Origin: Chloroflexota bacterium | GTDB taxonomy: Bacteria > Chloroflexota > Limnocylindria > Limnocylindrales > CSP1-4 | DNA: 8,605 bases | Reading direction: 5' to 3' | Assembly (NCBI GenBank): GCA_013698385.1 | Contig: JACCVB010000294.1 | Coordinates: 1 to 8,605, forward strand | Shown: positions 1 through 5,262 of the stretch, piece by piece | How the letters are laid out: each line of letters opens with the position of its first letter | Numbering within the stretch: the stretch's first letter is position 1 | The notes under the pieces: generated by a model | What the model was told of the DNA's origin: nothing | What the model saw: only the letters and a program-made list of their open reading frames with translations | Databases searched by the model: none | Made by a program: the position numbers and the translations under genes

Positions 1-127
1 TGGAGAACTCGACCACGGCATCGCTCCGGTCATCGAGGATGCGATCCAGGCGCTCCATCTTGCGCACGGCATAATCGCGGACCCGATCCGGGACCTCGAT
101 GTTCTTGCCCTTCACGATGGTCTTCAC
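1..127 (-). CDS. hpf: Ribosome hibernation-promoting factor HPF/RaiA family, N-terminus (partial)
   Basis: The first 42 residues are visible before the window ends. They begin VKTIVKGKNIEVPDRVRDYA and continue with a MERLDRILDD stretch and VVEFS, which matches the first strand and helix of the HPF/RaiA (YfiA) fold. Family members bind the 30S decoding centre and dimerise or inactivate ribosomes in stationary phase. The start is GTG at 127, chosen because a strong GGAGG lies seven bases upstream (135-139). It follows comF on the same strand after an 84-base gap, and comF-hpf(-secA) neighbourhoods are common in bacteria. Long and short HPF forms cannot be told apart here because the C-terminus is outside the window. 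Confidence 0.85.
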   Translation of the reverse strand, partial: MKTIVKGKNIEVPDRVRDYAVRKMERLDRILDDRSDAVVEFS

Positions 128-134
128 GGGTCAA

Positions 135-139
135 CCTCC
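135..139 (-). promoter_or_regulatory. Ribosome binding site of hpf
   Basis: The minus strand reads GGAGG, then seven bases, then GTG at 127. It is the clearest Shine-Dalgarno in the housekeeping part of the window and decides the GTG start of the HPF gene. Confidence 0.75.
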
Positions 140-210
140 GGGGTTTCCGAGGATACACCGGGCCGGCCAGGGACCCTTCGGAAGCCCCCGTGCGCCGGTG
201 TCGTGGGGCC

Positions 211-930
211 CTAGCGTTCGCGCGCGACCGTGATCGCGGATACGCCGGCGGCACCACCCGCTTCGAGTTCGATCGCGCAGGCGGCAAGCGTGGCGCCCGT
301 GGTCACGACGTCGTCCACCAGCAGGATCCACCGACCCGCGACGTCGACCGAACCCCGCACCTGACCGAAGGCACCCTCGACGTTGGCGGCGCGATGCCGC
401 CGGTCCAGGTCGAACTGGGCGATCGTCGCGCGTTGCCGCTGGAGCAACGTCGCGTGGGGCAGGCCGAGCTGGCGGGCCGCCGCGCGCGCGATGAGGGCAG
501 CCTGGTCGTATCCGCGCTGGCGGGCGCGATCGGCGTGGACCGGTACGTGGGTGACAAGGTCCGCGCCGACGCCCACGGCATGCCAGCGTCGTCCCACGGC
601 GTCACCCAGCGGGGCGGCAAGGCGCTGCTCGCCGCGGTATTTCAGCCCGTGGAGCGCTTCCCGCACCACGCCACGGAACGCGGCACACCACTCCAGCTGG
701 AGCAGCGGCTCAGGTAAGTCGCCGGGCAGCCCGATGTGGACGCCGGCCGCGATCCCCAGGCGGGAATCCAGAGGACGAGCGCAGGCCGTGCACAGCACCG
801 TGCCCTCCCTGCGGCAGCCCACGCACAGCCCGGGGAACGCAGCGTCCAGCGCCACGTCCAGCGCGCTGTCCAGGAGGGCGCGAACGCCGGTGAGCGAGCC
901 AGTCACGCGGCCAGCGTATCCACGGTGCAT
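211..930 (-). CDS. comF: ComF family phosphoribosyltransferase
   Basis: 239 residues from ATG 930. An N-terminal four-cysteine zinc finger is seen at C36, C39, C47 and C50 (CVGCRREGTVLCTAC). A GYDQA segment and a type I phosphoribosyltransferase signature (ILLVDDVVTTGATL, from residue 202, with the acidic pair before TTG) follow near the C-terminus. Length and architecture are those of ComF/GntX proteins, cytoplasmic factors needed for DNA uptake in competent bacteria; the substrate of the transferase fold is not established. GTG 933 directly precedes ATG 930 and either could be used; no strong Shine-Dalgarno precedes them, and GTG 903 is a further candidate. It lies 21 bases after the DUF192 gene and upstream of hpf, probably in one transcript. 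Confidence 0.88.
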   Translation of the reverse strand: MHRGYAGRVTGSLTGVRALLDSALDVALDAAFPGLCVGCRREGTVLCTACARPLDSRLGIAAGVHIGLPGDLPEPLLQLEWCAAFRGVVREALHGLKYRGEQRLAAPLGDAVGRRWHAVGVGADLVTHVPVHADRARQRGYDQAALIARAAARQLGLPHATLLQRQRATIAQFDLDRRHRAANVEGAFGQVRGSVDVAGRWILLVDDVVTTGATLAACAIELEAGGAAGVSAITVARER

Positions 931-951
931 CACCCCGCACTTACCCGGATC

Positions 952-1332
952 TCAGCCGCGACTCACCGGCTCGCCGATCCGGACCAGGTCCCCGACCCGC
1001 GTTCCGGAGGCTTCGATCGTTCCCACGGGCAGCTCCAGCACCCCGTGCGCTCCCCGGACCAGCGGCACGAGCCCGATCCCCGCTCGCAGCCCGCGGTGAA
1101 GCGAGACGACGGGTCGCGCACCAGCCCCGTCCGGCTTGCCCAGGAAGATCGCGTCGATCGGGAAGCGCATGAACATCATGTGGATCCCGTTCGAATCGGG
1201 CAGCCACAGTCCCGCCCCCGGGCCGAGCGCCGCACGGCCCATCAGGCCCAGGAACTTCGCCCACAACGACGCGGCCACCTCCAGCTCGAAGGCGAGGACC
1301 GAGTAACGGGTGAGGTTGTGCGCCGCCGCCAC
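952..1332 (-). CDS. DUF192 family protein
   Basis: 126 residues from GTG 1332. The family signature is clear: KFLGLMGR at 26-33, GIHMMFMRFPIDAIFL at 49-64, a central VVSLHRGLRAG segment and an ending with RVGDLVRIG. DUF192 proteins are small beta-rich proteins of unknown biochemical role, often exported in other bacteria; no signal peptide is visible here, so a cytoplasmic location is more likely. No convincing Shine-Dalgarno precedes the GTG and the frame stays open a little further upstream, so the exact start is uncertain. It begins 8 bases after the stop of the TadC-like relic and ends 21 bases before comF. Confidence 0.82.
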   Translation of the reverse strand: MAAAHNLTRYSVLAFELEVAASLWAKFLGLMGRAALGPGAGLWLPDSNGIHMMFMRFPIDAIFLGKPDGAGARPVVSLHRGLRAGIGLVPLVRGAHGVLELPVGTIEASGTRVGDLVRIGEPVSRG

Positions 1333-1340
1333 GGCCCGCT

Positions 1341-1451
1341 TCAGACGGCGAGGTTCTGGACGATCAGGATGACGGCCGGGCCCAGGATGACGATGAACAG
1401 CGACGGGAAGATGCAGCCGAGGTGGTGGTGCCTCTGGGCAAGACGGAGGCC
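1341..1451 (-). pseudogene. Remnant of a TadC-like (type II secretion F family) C-terminus
   Basis: Reading the minus strand toward the TGA at 1341-1343 gives a hydrophobic tail with LGCIFPSLFIVILGPAVI and then LIVQNLAV. The FP-x-LFIV-x-LGPA pattern is the usual end of TadC, the inner-membrane platform protein of Tad/Flp pili. There is no ATG, GTG or TTG start in this frame between the stop of the upstream pilin (1497-1499) and this segment, and a TadC is normally about 300 residues, so only the last 25-35 residues remain. Residues before LGC (RLAQRHHH) do not look TadC-like. The family assignment rests on a short match and is moderate. Confidence 0.5.
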
Positions 1452-1477
1452 GTCGCCCCGTGTCGGGCGCGACGGCC
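1448..1477 (-). terminator. GC-rich hairpin downstream of the second small pilin
   Basis: Twelve base pairs (1448-1459 with 1465-1477), broken only by one bulged base at 1468 and closed by a five-base loop. It lies 19 bases past the pilin stop in the direction of transcription. No T-run follows on the minus strand, so it may be a non-canonical terminator or a 3' RNA-stabilising structure. Confidence 0.45.
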
Positions 1478-1496
1478 GGGTCCGGCGGGTGGCCGG

Positions 1497-1667
1497 TCAG
1501 ACTGAGCTGCCGACGTTGCTCAGGATGCCGCTCACCTGATCGCCCAGGAAGATCAGAGCGACGATCGCCACGATCGCGATGAGGGCAAGGATCAGCGCAT
1601 ATTCGGCGAGACCCTGACCGTCCTCATCGCGTGCGAGCGGGGCGAGGAGGTGGTTTCCAGATTGCAT
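1497..1667 (-). CDS. Flp family type IVb pilin (intact)
   Basis: 56 residues from ATG 1667. A short leader of 17 residues ends in DEDG, followed by QGLAEY and a hydrophobic helix (ALILALIAIVAIVALIF), then a small polar tail ending NVGSSV. This is the Flp prepilin layout: a TadV/prepilin-peptidase site after G17, with E22 and Y23 at positions +5 and +6 of the mature pilin. The mature subunit would be about 39 residues, exported through a Tad system and assembled into pili. An AGGA motif (1676-1679) stands eight bases upstream of ATG. It is a close paralogue of the pilin at 1777-1951 (shared GQGLAEYALILAL and LIFLG-QVS-ILS-VG-SV). Confidence 0.88.
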   Translation of the reverse strand: MQSGNHLLAPLARDEDGQGLAEYALILALIAIVAIVALIFLGDQVSGILSNVGSSV

Positions 1668-1724
1668 GGATCGTTCCTATTCGCTGCGTGGGTCCCCGGC
1701 TGCCGAAGTATATCCGCCGATTGA

Positions 1725-1755
1725 CGACCGCCGGTGCCAAGGGCACCGGCGGTTG
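1725..1755 (-). terminator. Perfect 12-bp hairpin between the two small pilins
   Basis: ACCGCCGGTGCC, a three-base loop, then its exact reverse complement (1727-1738 with 1742-1753), extendable by a G-T and a C-G pair. It starts 21 bases after the upstream pilin stop. There is no T-run after it on the minus strand. It could act as an attenuator, a processing or stabilising element, or a weak terminator that sets different levels of the two pilins. Confidence 0.45.
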
Positions 1756-1776
1756 ATAGCGCGTTTCCGCCGTTGG

Positions 1777-1951
1777 TCAGACCGAGGTGCCCACGGTGCT
1801 GAGGATCTTGCTGACCTGACCGCCCAGAAAGATCAGGGCGATGATCGCACTGAGGGCGAGGATCAGTGCGTATTCGGCCAGGCCCTGGCCGTCTTCGCTG
1901 CGATCGAGCTTCTCGATTCATTCGAAGATAGAGACCGGTGATGAGCGCCAT
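1777..1951 (-). pseudogene. Flp family type IVb pilin, frameshifted copy
   Basis: The gene starts at ATG 1951 behind a perfect AGGAGG (1960-1965, eight bases away) and reads MALITGLYLRM. One extra base near 1916-1922 then throws it out of frame. In the next frame the protein continues IEKLDRSEDG, QGLAEYALILALSAIIALIF and ends STVGTSV at the TGA 1777-1779. Joining the two frames gives 57 residues with a 21-residue leader, a prepilin-peptidase site after G21 and the conserved E26-Y27. The pilin frame has a TGA just upstream of IEKL and no alternative start, so as written no mature pilin can be made. The intact ribosome binding site and lack of other damage suggest a recent mutation or a one-base sequencing error. 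Confidence 0.75.
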
Positions 1952-1959
1952 GTGGCGTG

Positions 1960-1965
1960 CCTCCT
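1960..1965 (-). promoter_or_regulatory. Ribosome binding site of the frameshifted pilin
   Basis: Consensus AGGAGG on the minus strand, eight bases before ATG 1951. It is the strongest Shine-Dalgarno in the window and marks the true start of a gene that is otherwise out of frame. Confidence 0.75.
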
Positions 1966-2043
1966 GATGATGACTCACGCTCGGCTTGAGGGCAGGGGAA
2001 ATATTGGGTTCGGCGTGGGGGCTGGACACTGGCCCGATTGTAC

Positions 2044-2070
2044 TGGTGGCCGTGGATGACCGGCCTGCCA
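2044..2070 (-). other. Interrupted hairpin directly after the pseudokinase-pilin stop
   Basis: GGCCG (2048-2052) pairs with CGGCC (2061-2065) across an eight-base loop, with an outer TGG/CCA stem beyond a small internal loop. It abuts the TAG at 2071-2073. The rest of the gap to the next pilin (1966-2043) shows no convincing promoter; TACAAT at 2037-2042 resembles a -10 box but has no matching -35. Confidence 0.35.
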
Positions 2071-2919
2071 CTAGCCGCCGGTCGCGGCGTCCACGGCGTT
2101 GCCGATCGCGCCCAGCGCATCCGCGATGGCTCCGCCGAAGACCACCAGCCATACGACGGTCAGGACGCTGGTCAGGGCGAGGATCAGGCCGTATTCCACG
2201 ATGCCCTGGCCCACGGCCACATTGATCTCCGCCTCCAGCGGCGGGATCTCGGCCACGAGGTACAGCTCGCCGCCGTCAGCCAGGAGTTCCGCGGTGACGC
2301 CGATGGATGCCGCCCGTCCCTGGATCTCGCGCCAGGCCGATGGTGGGAGGACCACGATGGCGCCCCGGATGGCCGCCCTCGCCGCGTCGCGTCCGTCCTC
2401 GCGCCGATCCTCCATCATCGCCGCCAGTGTCGGCGGCAGATCGTCGCCCGGATCGGCCGAGACCTCGCCCGGGCCGGACGCCGAGGGGCCGGTCACGGCC
2501 CTGGTGGCCGTCATTCGCGCTTCCAATCTGTCGCCCCAATTTAGCCTGAGCGAGACGCGATCCGGTCCGGCGCCGAGGTAGCCGGCAAGGGCTTCGTCGA
2601 GCATCCGAAAGAGGTTACTCTCCAGGTCCATCGGCAGGCGGCGGTCCTGGCCCATCGATTCGAATCCGACCGCGATGCCGGCCCGTCGGCCCCGCTCGCG
2701 GATCCCACGCCGAAGGGTCGGCACGAGGCCAAGGTCGTCGAGGACCATCGGCCGGACATCGAAGATGAAGGATTTCGTGGCATCCAGCGTGTGCTGGACC
2801 ATCGCGATGAGCTGGCGCACCTCGGCCGCGGCGCTGGCCGGGTCTAGCTCCACGAGGCGCTGCACGATCTGCGCCTGGAGCACGATGTTTGTCAGGCTTT
2901 GGGCCGGGCCGTCATGCAT
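2071..2919 (-). CDS. DegS-like pseudokinase fused to a Flp pilin (C-terminal part of a broken gene)
   Basis: 282 residues from ATG 2919. Residues 1-75 are a HisKA_3 dimerisation domain: the phospho-acceptor motif MHDGPAQSLTN (H2) and the second helix RPMVLDDLGLVPTLRR. Residues 80-235 sit where the HATPase should be but are degenerate: the N-box Asn is replaced by Gly at 113, the DxGxG box is absent, and an acidic, low-similarity insert fills 140-200. A final ELYLVAEIP strand is recognisable. Without a stop the frame runs into a pilin: a prepilin-peptidase site after G237, QGIVEYG with E242 and Y243, a hydrophobic helix to about 262 and a small tail ending AATGG. ATG 2919 is only the first in-frame codon; the real gene probably begins at 3420 (next entry). 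A GTG at 2220 preceded by GGAG could start a separate pilin. Confidence 0.7.
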   Translation of the reverse strand: MHDGPAQSLTNIVLQAQIVQRLVELDPASAAAEVRQLIAMVQHTLDATKSFIFDVRPMVLDDLGLVPTLRRGIRERGRRAGIAVGFESMGQDRRLPMDLESNLFRMLDEALAGYLGAGPDRVSLRLNWGDRLEARMTATRAVTGPSASGPGEVSADPGDDLPPTLAAMMEDRREDGRDAARAAIRGAIVVLPPSAWREIQGRAASIGVTAELLADGGELYLVAEIPPLEAEINVAVGQGIVEYGLILALTSVLTVVWLVVFGGAIADALGAIGNAVDAATGG

Positions 2920-2939
2920 CGCCCGGGCGATGCATGACG
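2910..2939. repeat. Perfect 30-bp palindrome inside the kinase H-box
   Basis: CGTCATGCATCGCCC (2910-2924) is followed at once by its exact reverse complement (2925-2939) with no spacer. The right-hand half on the coding strand encodes ARAMHDG of the kinase H-box. The left half is where the reading frame slips by one base. Confidence 0.9.
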
Positions 2940-3420
2940 CAGGTCCTCCTGGGCGCTCAGCACGAGACGAGACACGGCGACCGGCATCGCCGCCCCTCCA
3001 GACGCGTCATCCGCGGCAGCGCCCGCGTCAGGGCCAGGCGGCCGAGGCGGACTCGGGGTCCAGGCCGCGGAACGACTCGGCATACGAGGCCACGGCGTCG
3101 CGATATCTCCCCCAGGGCGCGCCGCTTGCCCTCCAGTACGTCCACCTGGGTGCTCATGATCGAGACTCGCTTCGTGAGCCCCACGACATCGGTCGCGAGC
3201 TCGACTCGATCGGCCGGATCGCCGGCCGCCTTCGTCAGGGCTGCGAGCTGGTCCGCAGAGGTGGCTCGCCGGGATTCATGGCGAGCGGCCTCCGATCTGG
3301 CCTGGGTGATGAGCAGGTCGACCTCGCCGAGCTCCTTGTCCAGGGCCAACAGTCGTCCACCAGCCGGTCGGCGAACGCCTCCACACCGGTGGGGGAGGCG
3401 TCCTTCGCAGGGTCGGCCAT
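2920..3420 (-). pseudogene. N-terminal coiled-coil part of the DegS-like/pilin gene, broken by four single-base indels
   Basis: Starts at ATG 3420, which overlaps the response regulator stop (TGATG). Protein-like sequence moves through five frames. MADPAKDASPTGVEAFADRL runs to about 3354 (one base missing). ALDKELGEVDLLITQARSEA and a long helical stretch run to KRRALG near 3113 (one extra G in a run of five). RYRDAVASYAESFRGLDPES runs to about 3035 (one extra base). An AGAAADDASGGAAMPVAVSR segment continues to LSAQEDLR near 2931 (one base missing), then IARAMHDGPAQ in the frame of the previous entry. The four indels sum to zero. Joined, this is a DegS-like sensor: a soluble coiled coil leading into the H-box. 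There is no transmembrane segment. The longest piece as an open frame is 2957-3349. It is non-functional as written unless the indels are sequencing errors. Confidence 0.7.
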
Positions 3421-4166
3421 CAATCCTCGGGCATCCGGATCCAGCCCTGGCGCATCGCGTAGACCACGGCCTGGGTCCGGTCGTTGACAGACAGCTTACG
3501 GAGGATGGAACTCATGTGGTTCTTCACGGTCTGCTCGCTGATGGACAGCGCGTAGGCGACCTGCTTGTTGGTCATGCCCTGGGCGATGTTGTCCAGGATC
3601 TCCACTTCACGCGGCGACAGCGGCGCGAAGATCGGGGCGGCCTCGTGGCCGTAGACCGCAAGTTCGCGGAATTCCTTGAGCACGCGGGATGCGACCGCCG
3701 GCTTGGAGAACACCTTGTCGTTGATGAGGTACTCGCCGCCGGACACGCGCCGGATGATCGTGACCAGGTCGTCCGGGCCGACGTCCTTGAGGATGAATGC
3801 CGCGGCACCCGCCTTGATCGCATCGAACAGCGCGTCCTCATCCTCGTTCTGGGCCAGGACGATGATCCCGCAGGCCGGCAGCTCGCGCTTGATCCGCTGG
3901 GTCGTCTCGATGCCGCCGGGGGCGGGCAGGGACAGGTCCATCAGGATGATGTCCGGGGAGGTCTCCAGCGACCGATCGATCGCGCCGCGCGAATCGTTCG
4001 CCTCTCCGACGATCTCGAAGTCGGGCTCGCGGCCGAGGATGTTCGCGATGCCGACCCGGAACAGGGCATGGTCGTCCACGATGAGGACCCGGGTCGTGTC
4101 GTCCGGATTGCGTCGGTCCGGGCCGCCGCGTCGGCGCTCCGATCCACCATATTCGTTCGCGCTCAT
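3420..4166 (-). CDS. NarL/DegU-type response regulator
   Basis: 248 residues from ATG 4166. After a polar N-terminal extension of about 25 residues comes a receiver domain: acidic pair D31-D32, phospho-acceptor D77 in IILMDLSLP, and K127 in FILKD. The usual switch Thr/Ser is Ala (A105 in IIVLAQ). A LuxR/GerE helix-turn-helix DNA-binding domain occupies about 183-243 (LSPREVEILDNIAQGMTNKQ ... SISEQTVKNHMSSILRKL). It would be phosphorylated by the kinase encoded just upstream and act as a transcription regulator. The start overlaps the kinase stop (ATGA) and has AGGAG five bases upstream (4172-4176), so the two genes are translationally coupled. Its own stop overlaps the next kinase start. Confidence 0.92.
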   Translation of the reverse strand: MSANEYGGSERRRGGPDRRNPDDTTRVLIVDDHALFRVGIANILGREPDFEIVGEANDSRGAIDRSLETSPDIILMDLSLPAPGGIETTQRIKRELPACGIIVLAQNEDEDALFDAIKAGAAAFILKDVGPDDLVTIIRRVSGGEYLINDKVFSKPAVASRVLKEFRELAVYGHEAAPIFAPLSPREVEILDNIAQGMTNKQVAYALSISEQTVKNHMSSILRKLSVNDRTQAVVYAMRQGWIRMPED

Positions 4167-4843
4167 CCGTTCTCCTTTGGTCCCGTCGGGGTGTTGGTCG
4201 AGATCGCGAGTCGGACCACGGTACCGCCGTCCGGGATAGATCGTACGTCCAGTCGACTGCCGATCAGTCCGGCTCGCTCCCGCATGAACTGCAGACCGAA
4301 GTTTCGGAGACCGCGCGCGGCCACCGCTGCGATATCGAATCCGCGGCCGTCATCGCGGATCTCGAGGACCCAATCATCGCCGTCGACACCAGTCCTGACC
4401 ACCCCGTTCGTGGCGGCGGCGTGCTTGCGCACGTTCTGGAGGGCCTCCTGGGCCACTCGAAGGGCGACGGTCTGCTGTCGGTCGTCCAGCCGCTCATTGG
4501 GACCGTGCAGGTCCGTCGAGATCGCGAGCCCGGTCATCCCTCGAAACCGGTCCACGGCTTCCTCGATCGCCCCGTCAAGCCCCAGCTCGTCGAGCATCAC
4601 CGGCCGAAGCTGATGGATCGCGTCGCGGACGTTGGCGAGCTCGCGGCGCAGCAGGCCGCGCAGGTCGCGCAGTTGCGGGCCCACCTGCGCGGGTTGTTCG
4701 GTCGCCAGGCGCGCCAGGTGGTCCGCCTGGAAGATCGCGTTGGACAGGGCCTGGGCGGGTCCGTCGTGGATCTCCTGGGCGAGGTGCGCCCGCGCGGCTT
4801 CCTGGCCCTCGATGATGCGCATGGCCACGTCGCCCTCGGTCAA
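4163..4843 (-). CDS. DegS-like sensor histidine kinase, catalytic part
   Basis: HisKA_3 plus HATPase_c, numbered from GTG 4828: H-box QEIHDGPAQALSN with H21, helix HQLRPVMLDELGL at 72-84, N-box QEALQNVRKHA with N132 and KHA 135-137, G1 box DDGRGFD at 159-165, then a GLQFMRERAGLIG segment and the terminal strand GGTVVRLAIS. All catalytic motifs are present, so this is an active cytoplasmic kinase core, the likely partner of the response regulator that overlaps its stop. The start is uncertain: TTG 4843 overlaps the stop of the coiled-coil frame (TTGA), and GTG 4828 and ATG 4822 are also in frame. In DegS proteins the sequence here (LTEGDVAMRIIEGQE) is the continuous junction between coil and H-box, so this and the next entry were probably one protein split by loss of one base, for example a T in CGTTTG. 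Confidence 0.85.
   Translation of the reverse strand: MTEGDVAMRIIEGQEAARAHLAQEIHDGPAQALSNAIFQADHLARLATEQPAQVGPQLRDLRGLLRRELANVRDAIHQLRPVMLDELGLDGAIEEAVDRFRGMTGLAISTDLHGPNERLDDRQQTVALRVAQEALQNVRKHAAATNGVVRTGVDGDDWVLEIRDDGRGFDIAAVAARGLRNFGLQFMRERAGLIGSRLDVRSIPDGGTVVRLAISTNTPTGPKENG
4172..4176 (-). promoter_or_regulatory. Ribosome binding site of the response regulator
   Basis: AGGAG on the minus strand, five bases before ATG 4166 and inside the last codons of the kinase. With the ATGA overlap it supports coupled translation of kinase and regulator. Confidence 0.7.
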
Positions 4844-5262
4844 CGGGCCACCGTCGTCCGGATCGCCTCGAGCGACGCGTCGCCCCGCTCCAGGAAGAGC
4901 CGGGTGCGCGACAGGCTTCGTTCTGCCACGTCCAGTTTGGTCAGGGTGGCCTGGTAGACACCGATGTCGCGGCCGAGCTGCTCGACTTCCAGGCGCAGCG
5001 CCTGACGTCCCGCGTCGCCAGCCCCGGCCTCCCGGGCCGAAGCCGGCGCGCGGTCCGATCGCTCGAGCTCGTCGCGCAGCGCCTGCCACCGAGTCAGGGC
5101 GTCGGCGTAGGCCTCGCGGTAGCGCCCGCGCACGCTGCGTAACGTGTTGGCATAGTCGACGGCGGCACTCCCCTCGGCGACGAGCCCGTCGAACCGGCCA
5201 GCGTCGGTCTCGATCTCAACGCGGGCGACGTCCATCGGTCTCGGAGTATACGGGCCGTTCAC
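4840..5262 (-). CDS. DegS-like kinase, N-terminal coiled-coil part (separated by a frameshift)
   Basis: 140 residues from GTG 5262, which overlaps the glycosyltransferase stop as GTGA; ATG 5235 (MDVARVEIETDAG) is an equally good start. The sequence is mostly charged helix (RSVRGRYREAYADALTRWQA, EVEQLGRDIGVYQATLTKLD, RTRLFLERGDASLEAI) with no membrane segment or signal peptide, as in the long N-terminal coiled-coil sensor of DegS. The frame ends TTVAR-stop exactly where the kinase frame (LTEGDVAMR) begins. It could be a separate small protein translated by stop/start coupling, but a frameshifted kinase is more likely. On its own it has no catalytic motif. Confidence 0.65.
   Translation of the reverse strand: MNGPYTPRPMDVARVEIETDAGRFDGLVAEGSAAVDYANTLRSVRGRYREAYADALTRWQALRDELERSDRAPASAREAGAGDAGRQALRLEVEQLGRDIGVYQATLTKLDVAERSLSRTRLFLERGDASLEAIRTTVAR

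Noticed and set aside
1702..1717. TATACT-like -10 box before the intact pilin
   Set aside because: No acceptable -35 at 16-18 bases; a lone hexamer is too weak to report as a promoter.
1592..2152. 186-residue minus-strand frame covering a pilin region
   Set aside because: It contains the true start of the frameshifted pilin (MALITGLYLRM) but the sequence before and after is out-of-frame noise; it is not one gene.
2889..4613. Very long plus-strand open frame opposite the kinase and regulator genes (574 residues)
   Set aside because: Antisense shadow of well-supported minus-strand genes in high-GC DNA; its translation is rich in Arg, Pro and Ser with no recognisable domain.
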